From: Myxococcales bacterium
GTDB lineage: Bacteria > Myxococcota_C > UBA6777
Direction: 5' to 3'
Assembly (NCBI GenBank): GCA_020632975.1
Contig: JACKEL010000009.1
Span: 124,001-188,000 of the forward strand
Length of the DNA: 64,000 nt
Shown: positions 17,182 to 27,215 of the stretch, piece after piece
Layout of the letters: each line of letters opens with the position of its first letter
Numbering within the stretch: position 1 is the stretch's first letter
Notes under the pieces: model-generated
Told to the model about the DNA's origin: nothing
Seen by the model: only the letters and a program-made list of their open reading frames with translations
Databases searched by the model: none
Program-made: the position numbers and the translations under genes

Positions 17182-17214
17182 GCACTTCTTTTCCCCTCCC
17201 CCACTCCGCCTCCA

Positions 17215-17234
17215 AGGGACTTCCCCAAGTCCCT
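17215..17234. terminator. Hairpin between convergent ihfB and the giant TPR gene
   Basis: AGGGACTT (17215-17222), loop CCCC, AAGTCCCT (17227-17234): a perfect 8-bp stem in the 84-base gap between two converging genes. No clear T-run follows on either strand, so it may work with Rho or only block read-through weakly. Confidence 0.45.
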
Positions 17235-17265
17235 GACTCCCCTCTCCCCCAGAAACCACAAGACA

Positions 17266-20200
17266 TCAACGATGCTTTTTCTTGCGAATCGCAACGCGAC
17301 GAGTCCGCTTTCTCCTGCGTTGGCCGAGCTTTTGCTGTCCCCAGCCTTTCATCTTTTGCAAGAACTCTTTTTTGTAGGGAGATCGCGGTGCTTCTAAGCG
17401 AATCGCTCGCGCCATCCGTTGAATCGCTTGCTTTCGTTTGCCCAAGAGGAACAAAAGCTGCGCTTCGACCGCAAGATAACGAGGGAAGTCTTCGCGAAGT
17501 TTGCTCGCCATTCGGATATGTTTGAGCCCCAGCTGTGCAATCTCTGGAGAAGGCTTCGAGTCCAAGATCGCCTTGGCAAGGTGGAAATACTCGATATGAA
17601 GTCTTCTCATGCCTTTGTCTCGCTCGAACACAGGCGAAAACAAGCCGAGCGCTTCTTGGAGTTGGCCTTTCTTCAAAGCTGCAAGCGCCAAGCGCCCACG
17701 GATCTCAGAAGCTCGATCTGACAGCGAGAAGTCGCGAAGATAACGACGGAAATACTTGTTGGCTTCTTCTTGATGGCCAAGTTTCAACTCCATCATCCCT
17801 CGCAGGTAGCCGCTCTCGTACTGTCTTGGCGGATCAAATGCGATGGCCTTGGCAAGCCAAGTCTTCGCCTCTGCAACGCGTCCCAACTTTGTAAGGGCTT
17901 TTGCACATCCCCACGCTGCTTTCGCACGGTGGACAGGGGACAATAGCTGCTTGGGCATCTTAAAGACCGCAAGGAACTGCGTATAAGCCTGAAGGTACTC
18001 TTTGATCTCCAAAAGATTGTTTGCGTAGATAAATTGGAAGGAAGGAAGACGCAAGTTCCCTTGGTTCGTGCCTTTCACACTTTCAAAGATCGCATCTTTG
18101 CCCGAATAGTCGCTAAATGTCGAAAACAACAGACGCGACGAACGATTGCGCACCATCCCAGAGCCCGACCGAACAAGAACACGCAATCCTTCGATTCCCG
18201 CACGCGAACCGAGTTGCGCCAACGCAAAGTTCGACAACACCCGCAAGATATCACTGCTATTTCGACGAAACGAAGACAACGAACGACGGTTCTCAAACTC
18301 TTTCAGAACCCGACGCAAACGCTTTGAATCGAACCGCTGTTCCTCTGGGCGATCCTTGACCAACCACCACGCCGTAAAGACGGCTGCAAGCGTGCGGATC
18401 TCGATATCACGTGCTTTGAGTAGTGGTTGCACATAGGGAAGATCGCCTCGCTCCAAAAGCCCTGTCCATCGCAAGTTGTAAGACCAACTCGCCAACAAAC
18501 GCATCGCAAACTTTTGGATCTGCGAAGACAAGTTCAAACGCATCTTGTGACTGGGTGTCAGCCCCGCAAGCAAGAGCCGACGCCCGCTGCCATCTCCCCA
18601 CGAAGCAAGCAACAACGCGGACCACCAACGGACACTTTTGGAACCTTCCTTCATCAACAAAGCAAGGACACGACGAGAGAGCGGAGAGTCTAGAGCCACC
18701 GAACGATACGCGTAACGCGTAACGTTCCACCAATACGAAAAGGAACGCACCTCTTTCTTGCGAACCGTCCAACCATACAAGAGGAAGTTGGCGAGGTATG
18801 TCTCCACCTCGCGCTTGTTGTAGGTCGAAAAATAAGAAGAAGGCTCTTTGAGACGCAGCCTGCGTAAAAGCGGCTCCAACTGAAGTAGTTTTTCTTTGAG
18901 GGAAGGCGCGTGGCGCAGCTGGGCAAGAACCCACAACATACGCTGTTCTTTCGTGATGTGCGTTGAAGTCGAAAGCTGCGAGAAAAAGGGACGACTGCGA
19001 CTGTGGTAAGGGTCCGCTGCATAGCTCAACAAGGTATCTGCCCACACTTGGCGTTTCTCTTGTCGAAGCGTTTGCACAAACTTTAAGAGACGTTGTTCTC
19101 GTGGTGACGGGAGATTCTGCTCCAATGAGCGAACCCGCAACACAAAGTCACCACGCGATGTATAAGAAGCCAACAAGACCCGATCACCCAACAAGAGAGG
19201 ACGCAAGTGGCGGAACTGCTCGCGCGAACTGCTGTTGGGCAGAGGAGCAAAACGCAGACTCCACAACAAATGCCCATCATCGCGAGACAATGCACTTGCT
19301 GTCCCCAACTGACCCACAACAAGAAACGCACGTTGCTTGGGAAGATACACAGGCCGATACCAAGGCATATCTCCAAGAGCGCGCTGCCATCGGCTTTTTC
19401 CTGTGCCAAGATCGAGCTTCTTGACGTGGCCTTCTGCTGTGTAGACAACCACTTCGTTGCCTTGGATAGAAACGCCTTCCCCACGGCGAAAAGGTGTGAA
19501 AAAGCCCGGCCACCAAGTATAACGATAGCGATGGCTGGCACCTTGGAGCGCTTTCTTCCAAAGCAACTTTCCATCTTCAAGATGGAATGCAAAGAGCGTA
19601 GAGTCCGACACCATCGCCAAAAGCGTAGAGCCTTTTTGAGCCATACTGCGAACAGAGAGTCGCAATCGTTTCGACCAAAGCTCTTTTCCATCTTGCAGGT
19701 TGAAACAACGCAAGAATCCGTCGCTCTCGCCACAAAAGCTTTTCTGGGTGACCACCAAAGGCGCAATACCCGTGCTATCAAGAAGCCACGTTCCCTGCGT
19801 TCCCAATGTGTGGCGTGTCCAAACAAGTTTGCCTGTCGTCTTCGAGAAGGCGTGCAGCGAACGACCACGGAAAAGCATCAAATCGCCCGCCACCACGAAA
19901 CCTTGTCGAACGTAGTTGCCAGGCAGTTTGGATTGCATACGGATCGAGCCGTCTTTTTTCGAGATCTTTGCAAAGTGCAACTGATGTTGTACCCCAGAGA
20001 TCCAGCCCGAACCCCACTCAAACCAGATCTCGTTGAAGGCCACCAACAAATCGTCGCCATCTTCTTGAATATCAGCGATATGAAGGTTGCGATCCAACCA
20101 CATCTTTGGCTGGCGATTCTTCCAAGTCACCACTTCTCGACTCTTGAACGTGACCACTTGCTTGACCCACTGAACACGTCCTTTTTTGGCGTCCAAAGCC

Positions 20201-23200
20201 ACCAAGTGACCGCGACAATCATTGGTCACAACCAGTCCACCCGCGCGCACGATGCGACGCAAACAACGAACTTGCCCCGCCTGCTCATAAATCGCCCATC
20301 TCTTCGAACAATCCGCGGTTTGCAGCTTGCCGTCCTTGACGGACAAACGACCACAGTACGAGGGCACCTTTAAGCTCCACTGCGCGCTGACTTGAGATGC
20401 CGTTGTTTGCGAGATCTTTGGCATCGAAGCAACAGCAGAAGCAAACCAACGTTTTCGCAAGCGCAACAAAAAGTTTGTGTCGTCTTTGCGTCCCAAAGAC
20501 GCGGAACTGCGCGCCAAGGCATCCAAAGAAGACAAGTCTCGCGGTAACTTGAGCCATGCACGGCGACGCAACAACATCGCTGCAAAAGGCAAACCGACCC
20601 CTTCACTGCGCTTTGCCAAAGCATGGGCTTGTGCTTTGGAGAGCTTGGACGCGAGATCCAAACCACACAAAGATCCCAAACCACCGCGTCTCCAGTAAGT
20701 ACAAAGCTGCACCCGCAAGTTGCGCTCTTGGTAAGCCGTGGCTTGCCTCAAAGCCCGCCAAAGCACGACCTCTGCCCCCAACAACGCCCCAGTATCCGCC
20801 AAAACACGCGCGATCCGAATCGACGTGTAAGACGAGCTTGTTGGAAACTCAAGCAGAGCAAACAAAGTCGCCCAATAGTCCTTTTCTTGGTTGAGTGCCT
20901 TGTGCGCTTGGAGTTTGGCCCCCCAAAGCTCGATCTTGTCTGTATCCAATCTTAAAGAGACAGCTAGAGGAAACTTCGCAAAGGACAAGAGTTCCAAAAG
21001 CTGCGCATGGGCCTTGTGCGTGAGGAGATCTTGAGAGATCGCAACCAAAATCCGCGTACGGATCTGGGAGTTGGCTTCTTTTTGGAAAAGCTCTTTCGCG
21101 ATCTTCACGTAGTCGCCAAGAAATCCGCCTTTCAAAAGAGCGATACCAACCGCACGAACACAGCGCATCCACATATAACTTCGACGATAACGACTAATCG
21201 TTAGGTTATTGGCCCGCACCGCACAGTTTTTCATCGCCTTTTTCAAAGAAGCCAAGGCTTGGTCTTTTTGTTTTCCAGAAAGGAAACTCCCCCCCAAAAA
21301 CAAATAATAGCCTTCAGGCTTTGGCTTCGGGTCCGCATACAACGCGCGAAGGAAGGCGAGACCTGTTTTACGTTGTTCTTTGGAAGCATCATTTTCGTAA
21401 GAACTTTTCCAAACGTAAAACAGACTTTTATCATAAGGCTGCAACTTCAAGAGATCAGAAAGGGTGTTGAAGCGGCGGTCCTTTTCCCCAAGTGTCTGAT
21501 AAGCGTGTTGTAGCAAGGTCAGCAAGTAAACATCTTGGGCTTGGTTGCCTTGCCTTGCTTTTTCCCATTCCGCAATACGCTCGCGCAACTTCCCAGCCTG
21601 TCGATACAAACTCAAGATCTGTTGTATCCGCATACGAAGTTGGTAGTGCGCCTGGTTTCTTTCCAAACGCAATGTATCCAAAGCGCGTTGGAGGCGGAAA
21701 AGACCTTCTTTCTCGAAGCCTGCCCCCAACAAAAAGGACGCCAGTCGGATATGTAACTCCGCTTTTTTGATTTGGGGTGGAAGATACCGATACCTTGAGC
21801 TTTTTAGATCTTCTCGAACATAAATCGTGTAGTAACGGATGGCTTCAAAGACCTGCTTTTTCGAGAGCGCTCGTTCCGCCAAAAGCAAGTTGGCTTTGCT
21901 GTCTTTGAACTTGTTTGCAAGCTGCGTATAGGCCGCAAACTCTTCATCTTCCATCGACAAACGACTTGCAAGCTCCGCGATACGACGCAGCAGAGTCTGC
22001 TCTTGTCGCGGAGAGAGCTGGGAAAACATCGTTTTGTAATAAGCGATGGCTTTTTTGTATTGCAGCCCCTCCGCCAACAAGTGCCCGTACGTCATCCCCA
22101 CATCAAAGCGCTGTTTTTGCGTCAGTGGATAGCGCAGCACGCGAGGCAACACGTCCAACAAGACTTGTAGAGACTCTTGTGCAGAACGAGCCTCCCAGTC
22201 CCATAGATAGGCTCCCAAAAGGTACAGTTCGTACATTCGCTTTGTGGACGAGGTCGCAGCCCGCAACTTCAGGGCACGCAGATGTTCAGCCAGTTTGTCG
22301 ATCTCTCCAGCCTCGCTATAAAGCTCTACCAACGGGGCGATCCGCGTCTTGTAGCTCTGCAACAAAGGCATACTGGCAATCAACTTCACACGGGCTCGGC
22401 TGCGGAATCGCAACATCCTCACGCGTCTTTGCAGTGAATACCCAAGGCGACTACGCCAAAAAGACCAAGCATGTTGATACAACGCTTGGGAGCGATTTGG
22501 TTTTTTCTGATGATAACGCAACCAACCCTGCGGTCCGCTCAAGATGATTTGGCGGATCTCTTGGATCAATTTCACGCGATAGCGCTCCGCGACTTTGGGC
22601 ATCCCTTGTTCGCGATAAGCTTCGTACAAAGCTCTCAAAAGGTCGGGTTCATTGGCATGTTTGCGGTCCAACCATCGACACGCCTCCAACCACCAGATGC
22701 TTCGTCGCGTCTCACCCCACTCTAGGTACAATTCTCCAAGCCGCAACGCGACCGCCAACCAAGCTTTTTCTTGTGTTTTGGACTGCACGGCGCGCAATGA
22801 ACGACTTTGCCCTGTGTTCACGCGATCTTTGGCATGAACGCGCCGCAAGACTTGTTCGACGAACTTTCCAAGCTTGTCTGAAGGTGAACCACCTCGGTTC
22901 TTTAAGGACAACAACAATGCGTAGATATATCCGAGCTCACTGCTTCGTGAAGTGATCTCGACCAACTCTTGTTTGATCAAAGTCAGCGCGGCTTCGTCGT
23001 TTCTCTCTTGTAGGAGAGAGTGCAAGACGCTTCGGCGGAAAGAGCGATCGCGATATCCTCTGGCAACACCCCAAAGTGCGGGTAGATAAGCCTGTGCAGC
23101 TTCTTTTCCTCGTGCCGCAGCCATCACCGCTTGCGCATCCACCAAAGCACGGCGGATCTTGGCGGTATCCCCCAAAAGAACGGTGTCTGTGACGCGTTGT

Positions 23201-26200
23201 TCAGCCTCACGCACCAAGGTTTCTTGTTCTTTCACATGGAGCAAAGGCCACAAGATCCGCAAGGTTTGCGAGCGTTCTCGTTGCATGGAAGACAAGTCCC
23301 CCTTCGCCGAGTAACGAATCCATCGACGCCACAGCTCTTTGCGCGCTTCTTCTTGCATCCCACGACGCAGATAAAAACTGACGAGCATCTGTTGATAGGT
23401 AGAGAGGTTGCCTTTTCCTCCCCATCGCATCAGCCCTTTGAGAAAAGAACGGTAGAGAGTTTTTTTGGGAAGCCTTTGCAACTCAGAAAGAACTCTCGAC
23501 ATGTACGTGTAGTTGCGCGAGTAAGTCCCATACAACATATCGCGCAACAAAAAGCGCAGACGCGTTTCATCGCGTAGTTTGACCAAGAGTTGCAGCTTGG
23601 CAAACGACATCTGGAAGCTTTGATGCCCTCCTTTTCCTTCGGACATGCGCATCAAAGCCATGGCTTTTTCTGTCATCCCCAAGTCCGCATAGATCTGAGC
23701 AAGCTCGTGTGACCAACGTGCATCGCTTGGATCTGCGGCGTGTAGGGCTTCGTACATCAAACGCAGCGAGCCTTGTTGTTGACGCGTGATGTAGTAACGA
23801 CGCAACAACGTCACAACCTCGGTAAAGTCTTCATCCCCCGAAGCCACCGAGCGCCGCAGACGCAAAAAGACACGGCGATACCACTCACTCATCCGATCCG
23901 TGCGAGCGTAAAGCCCCAACAACATTTCCAACGCCTGCATCCGCAAAGGACGGCTCCGAAGTATCTGCCGCCGTCTCTGGTACCTCGAATGGCGCGCCCC
24001 ATAACGATACGAAAAGTAACGATGACGACGCAGGTACGCAGGGACATTTTTCTTTGGTTTCTTCGCTTTACGCACCTTGCTTGCGACTTTTCGCAGGGCC
24101 TTTTCTTTCTCTAGCCAAAAAACCGACTCCAAGAGGCCCATCGCAGGCTCAAGATGCTGTTTCCGCAAGTAAAGTTGCGCGAGACTCATGCGAACTTGGT
24201 GTTCCATGGGTTGCAGTTCCAAAAACAACTCGTAGCTATAGATCGCTTCATCCACGAGTTGATTGCGCTCAAATATCCGCGCAACCTGCAACAACGTCCG
24301 CACAGAGTTCGGATGTTCGGTAAGGATCGCCAGCAACAACTTGCGAGCACTTTTTTGATCGCTGACTTGGAGATACAACTCTGCAAGGTGGATCTGCTGA
24401 TCGGCCGATGGATTGGGAGTTTCTTCGAGCATCTTGCGAAAATAGATGATCGCCTTCGAGATATTTCCTTGTTCTTGTGCGGACTCTGCGAGCTTTTTGT
24501 ACACCTGTGACTTTTGATCGACGGTAGCAGCAGCCTTTAGATAAGCCACACGGTACTCTTTCATCCGACCTTGGCGGCGATAGAGTTCTGCTAGCGCCCG
24601 AAAATACGCAATCTCACGGGGGTTTCTTTCTGAAAGCGTTTGTAGTGTAACTTCCAAGATATCGTTTTCACGACGCACAGGGCGCAGTGTCATCACCTGC
24701 AACGTTGCGTCGTAGATCAGCCCACCCTCTTTTGCGTTCTTCAACACAAACATGTAGCGTTCGATCGCCTTGTTGGTGTCGCCTTGATCGCGATAAAGGT
24801 GTCCCAACACTTGGTGGTATCCGTAGTTATGGGGCTGAAGGCGCACAGCTTCTTGGTAGGAAGAGATCGCTTCGCGAATCCGCCCAGAACGTCGGTAGAT
24901 CCGCGCCAACTCTGCGTGCGCTGTGGCGTCTTCTGGGTGCAGTTCCACCACGCGCTGTCCGTAGCGGATCGCCTCTTCATACTGACGCAGTTTGAGGCTG
25001 TAGCCATACAAACGTCGATAATACAGACGGCGCCCTTTTTTATCGATGGTGACGGCTTTTAAGAGATATTTTTTCGCAAGATACCAACGGCCATTTCTCG
25101 CTTCGAGTCGTTCGAGCGTTAAGATCGCATCCAAATCATTTTTTTGGAAGTTGAGGATGCGCTCAAAATACCGCTTGGCTTGGGCATTATCGCGCTGTTC
25201 TTTTTGAGCTTGCCAAAGATAATACTCTCCCAAAAAGCGCATCGCTTCGACATCGCTGGGACGTTTGCGCAAACGTGCGAGATAGTCCGCAGGCAAACGG
25301 TACAAGGTCCCTTGCGCGTGGTAAAAAGCAAAGAGTTGTCGCAACGCATCTTTCTTTTGTCGCCGTAGTTTCGACGACTTGTGGATCTTGGTCCATACCA
25401 CAATGGCTTCTTTGAGATCCTTGGCATTCATCTCACCATCTTCTTCGAGCAAACGGCGAAACATCTCCCCATAATTTCGCATCAGTCCAAGATCTTTGGG
25501 CTTGGCGCGAGAGGCTCGACGAAACGCATCAAGCGCATCACGTTCGAGTGAGTGCGTTCGGTAGATCTGGCCCAAAGCAGTGTAAGCCGCAGCCGTTCCC
25601 AAACCCGAGCGCAAGATCCCTTTCCAAATCGAACGCGCTTTTGCAGTCTGCCCCAAACCAAAATAATACGCACCCAACGCATTGCGATGCGAAGGATCAC
25701 GTGGGTCCACACGCATCAAACGCCGCAGAAGCGCATTGGCTTCTTTGTGCATCCGACGGCGGCGATAAAGCGCTGCAAGACGCGATAAGATCTCAGTATT
25801 TCGAGAGAATCGCTTGGCGATTGCGGCCATCTCATCCAGCGACTCTTTTTGTTTCCCTGCCCGCGACAACATCTCCGCAAAAGCCATGCGATAACGCGGC
25901 TCTCCAGGCTCGTAGCGGATCAACAAACGATACTGGCTGATCCCCTCCTTGGTATCACCGCCCACCTCCAACAAGGTGATGAACTTCAAACGCAGTCGTG
26001 TGTCTCTGGGATTCGCAGAAAGGGCCTTGGTATAAGCTTTACGGGCTTCTTTGTCTCGCCCAAGCTCGTCATACAACTGCGCCAAAGCCGCATAATCCGC
26101 AGCAGACTTGCGACGTTGTTTTTGCAGGTACACCGCCAACTCCGCAAGCTTTCCGTTTTCCCGATGCAACTGCAACACACGCGCACCAAGCTCACGACGC

Positions 26201-27036
26201 AGCCAGTGCCCTTGTTGTGTCAGCGCCATCGCTTGACGGTACACCTTGACCGCTTCTTGCCACTTTCCTTCATCCTCGTGCAACGCCCCGATTTGACGAA
26301 GCACACCCGCACGCGCCACCCCACCACGACGGCGCTTCAAGACCTCTTTCCATTGCTCCATCGCTTCTTTGTAGAGCTTGTAACGCCCCATCGCACGCGC
26401 CAACTCTTCACGCGCCAACAGGTTGTTTGGACTCTCACGCAAAAACCGCTTCCAGTACGCGAGCGCCCGCTTGGGCTGTTTCATCAACAACGCCAGCGTC
26501 CCAAGGGACTTGAGGCAACGACGCCGTGTATCCGAACTTTTGGAGATCTTTAAGGTCTCTTCATAGGCTTTAAAAGCATCTGGATAACGTTGAAGATCCC
26601 GCAGGATCTGTGCTCGATAGAGATGAGCCAGCTCATAACGCGGAGAGAGTTTGAGCGCCGCCTCGTAAGCTGCCAAAGCACCGACCTTTTGGCCCGTTCG
26701 ATGGAGCAGGTGCCCCAAGATCAGGTGGTACGCAAGCCGCTTGGGAGAACGCTTCGCTTTTTTACGATACTCCGCAACCAAACGATCCAAACCTGGCCAA
26801 CGACGGCCCAACTGGATCATACGCTGAAACGCAAAACCACGATCGGGCTTCTTTTCAACGATCTGTTGAAAGCGTCGCAGGATCTGTTGTTGACGACGGG
26901 TTCGATCACGCAGTTTCCACCCCTCTTGTGCGTGGGCCTCGTTACCCAACGTCCCCCAACAACACAAAACACACAAAAACACCCATAACAGCTTCGCGTG
27001 GTGGATGATGGTTTGTCTCTCTATTGTGCGGCTCAT
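17266..27036 (-). CDS. Giant exported TPR protein with an internal PQQ-like beta-propeller
   Basis: About 3,256 residues, the largest gene in the window. ATG 27036 has GGGAGCGA upstream and yields a signal peptide (hydrophobic LLWVFLCVLCCWGTLGNEAHA). Residues about 60-2,200 are nearly continuous TPR-like helical hairpins (for example YEAALKLSPRYELAHLYRAQ, AYTKALSANPRDTRLRLKF, YQEAVRLQPHNYGYHQVL). Residues about 2,210-2,640 switch to beta-propeller repeats of the PQQ type (GHLVALDAKKGRVQWVKQV, LHAFSKTTGKLVWTRH, LFAFHLEDGKLLWKKAL). Residues about 2,700-3,000 are all-helical, HEAT/armadillo-like, and TPRs resume to a Lys/Arg-rich C-terminus. The protein is probably periplasmic or surface-linked and acts as a large scaffold. 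No catalytic motif is visible. It is divergent from the helicase gene. Confidence 0.85.
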   Translation of the reverse strand: MSRTIERQTIIHHAKLLWVFLCVLCCWGTLGNEAHAQEGWKLRDRTRRQQQILRRFQQIVEKKPDRGFAFQRMIQLGRRWPGLDRLVAEYRKKAKRSPKRLAYHLILGHLLHRTGQKVGALAAYEAALKLSPRYELAHLYRAQILRDLQRYPDAFKAYEETLKISKSSDTRRRCLKSLGTLALLMKQPKRALAYWKRFLRESPNNLLAREELARAMGRYKLYKEAMEQWKEVLKRRRGGVARAGVLRQIGALHEDEGKWQEAVKVYRQAMALTQQGHWLRRELGARVLQLHRENGKLAELAVYLQKQRRKSAADYAALAQLYDELGRDKEARKAYTKALSANPRDTRLRLKFITLLEVGGDTKEGISQYRLLIRYEPGEPRYRMAFAEMLSRAGKQKESLDEMAAIAKRFSRNTEILSRLAALYRRRRMHKEANALLRRLMRVDPRDPSHRNALGAYYFGLGQTAKARSIWKGILRSGLGTAAAYTALGQIYRTHSLERDALDAFRRASRAKPKDLGLMRNYGEMFRRLLEEDGEMNAKDLKEAIVVWTKIHKSSKLRRQKKDALRQLFAFYHAQGTLYRLPADYLARLRKRPSDVEAMRFLGEYYLWQAQKEQRDNAQAKRYFERILNFQKNDLDAILTLERLEARNGRWYLAKKYLLKAVTIDKKGRRLYYRRLYGYSLKLRQYEEAIRYGQRVVELHPEDATAHAELARIYRRSGRIREAISSYQEAVRLQPHNYGYHQVLGHLYRDQGDTNKAIERYMFVLKNAKEGGLIYDATLQVMTLRPVRRENDILEVTLQTLSERNPREIAYFRALAELYRRQGRMKEYRVAYLKAAATVDQKSQVYKKLAESAQEQGNISKAIIYFRKMLEETPNPSADQQIHLAELYLQVSDQKSARKLLLAILTEHPNSVRTLLQVARIFERNQLVDEAIYSYELFLELQPMEHQVRMSLAQLYLRKQHLEPAMGLLESVFWLEKEKALRKVASKVRKAKKPKKNVPAYLRRHRYFSYRYGARHSRYQRRRQILRSRPLRMQALEMLLGLYARTDRMSEWYRRVFLRLRRSVASGDEDFTEVVTLLRRYYITRQQQGSLRLMYEALHAADPSDARWSHELAQIYADLGMTEKAMALMRMSEGKGGHQSFQMSFAKLQLLVKLRDETRLRFLLRDMLYGTYSRNYTYMSRVLSELQRLPKKTLYRSFLKGLMRWGGKGNLSTYQQMLVSFYLRRGMQEEARKELWRRWIRYSAKGDLSSMQRERSQTLRILWPLLHVKEQETLVREAEQRVTDTVLLGDTAKIRRALVDAQAVMAAARGKEAAQAYLPALWGVARGYRDRSFRRSVLHSLLQERNDEAALTLIKQELVEITSRSSELGYIYALLLSLKNRGGSPSDKLGKFVEQVLRRVHAKDRVNTGQSRSLRAVQSKTQEKAWLAVALRLGELYLEWGETRRSIWWLEACRWLDRKHANEPDLLRALYEAYREQGMPKVAERYRVKLIQEIRQIILSGPQGWLRYHQKKPNRSQALYQHAWSFWRSRLGYSLQRRVRMLRFRSRARVKLIASMPLLQSYKTRIAPLVELYSEAGEIDKLAEHLRALKLRAATSSTKRMYELYLLGAYLWDWEARSAQESLQVLLDVLPRVLRYPLTQKQRFDVGMTYGHLLAEGLQYKKAIAYYKTMFSQLSPRQEQTLLRRIAELASRLSMEDEEFAAYTQLANKFKDSKANLLLAERALSKKQVFEAIRYYTIYVREDLKSSRYRYLPPQIKKAELHIRLASFLLGAGFEKEGLFRLQRALDTLRLERNQAHYQLRMRIQQILSLYRQAGKLRERIAEWEKARQGNQAQDVYLLTLLQHAYQTLGEKDRRFNTLSDLLKLQPYDKSLFYVWKSSYENDASKEQRKTGLAFLRALYADPKPKPEGYYLFLGGSFLSGKQKDQALASLKKAMKNCAVRANNLTISRYRRSYMWMRCVRAVGIALLKGGFLGDYVKIAKELFQKEANSQIRTRILVAISQDLLTHKAHAQLLELLSFAKFPLAVSLRLDTDKIELWGAKLQAHKALNQEKDYWATLFALLEFPTSSSYTSIRIARVLADTGALLGAEVVLWRALRQATAYQERNLRVQLCTYWRRGGLGSLCGLDLASKLSKAQAHALAKRSEGVGLPFAAMLLRRRAWLKLPRDLSSLDALARSSASLGRKDDTNFLLRLRKRWFASAVASMPKISQTTASQVSAQWSLKVPSYCGRLSVKDGKLQTADCSKRWAIYEQAGQVRCLRRIVRAGGLVVTNDCRGHLVALDAKKGRVQWVKQVVTFKSREVVTWKNRQPKMWLDRNLHIADIQEDGDDLLVAFNEIWFEWGSGWISGVQHQLHFAKISKKDGSIRMQSKLPGNYVRQGFVVAGDLMLFRGRSLHAFSKTTGKLVWTRHTLGTQGTWLLDSTGIAPLVVTQKSFCGESDGFLRCFNLQDGKELWSKRLRLSVRSMAQKGSTLLAMVSDSTLFAFHLEDGKLLWKKALQGASHRYRYTWWPGFFTPFRRGEGVSIQGNEVVVYTAEGHVKKLDLGTGKSRWQRALGDMPWYRPVYLPKQRAFLVVGQLGTASALSRDDGHLLWSLRFAPLPNSSSREQFRHLRPLLLGDRVLLASYTSRGDFVLRVRSLEQNLPSPREQRLLKFVQTLRQEKRQVWADTLLSYAADPYHSRSRPFFSQLSTSTHITKEQRMLWVLAQLRHAPSLKEKLLQLEPLLRRLRLKEPSSYFSTYNKREVETYLANFLLYGWTVRKKEVRSFSYWWNVTRYAYRSVALDSPLSRRVLALLMKEGSKSVRWWSALLLASWGDGSGRRLLLAGLTPSHKMRLNLSSQIQKFAMRLLASWSYNLRWTGLLERGDLPYVQPLLKARDIEIRTLAAVFTAWWLVKDRPEEQRFDSKRLRRVLKEFENRRSLSSFRRNSSDILRVLSNFALAQLGSRAGIEGLRVLVRSGSGMVRNRSSRLLFSTFSDYSGKDAIFESVKGTNQGNLRLPSFQFIYANNLLEIKEYLQAYTQFLAVFKMPKQLLSPVHRAKAAWGCAKALTKLGRVAEAKTWLAKAIAFDPPRQYESGYLRGMMELKLGHQEEANKYFRRYLRDFSLSDRASEIRGRLALAALKKGQLQEALGLFSPVFERDKGMRRLHIEYFHLAKAILDSKPSPEIAQLGLKHIRMASKLREDFPRYLAVEAQLLFLLGKRKQAIQRMARAIRLEAPRSPYKKEFLQKMKGWGQQKLGQRRRKRTRRVAIRKKKHR

Positions 27037-27134
27037 TCTCGCTCCCAAATGGTTTGCTTTCCAAACACAATACCGCTAGTTTGGATCGCCACACCTACAA
27101 ACACAAGGCCAACAAGACCTTGTGCTTCACCCTC

Positions 27135-27163
27135 TTGACCGAACATTTGCACAGGCGCATCAT
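27135..27163 (+). promoter_or_regulatory. Candidate promoter for the helicase gene
   Basis: TTGACC (27135-27140), a 17-base spacer and CATCAT (27158-27163), about 50 bases before the ATG at 27216. The -35 is good and the -10 is weak. A 6-bp stem ACAAGG/CCTTGT lies just upstream. Confidence 0.35.
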
Positions 27164-27215
27164 ACCGCGCTGTGTCTCTTCCTTGGTTGCCTTTTTGTGC
27201 TGGAGGTTCTCTGTC

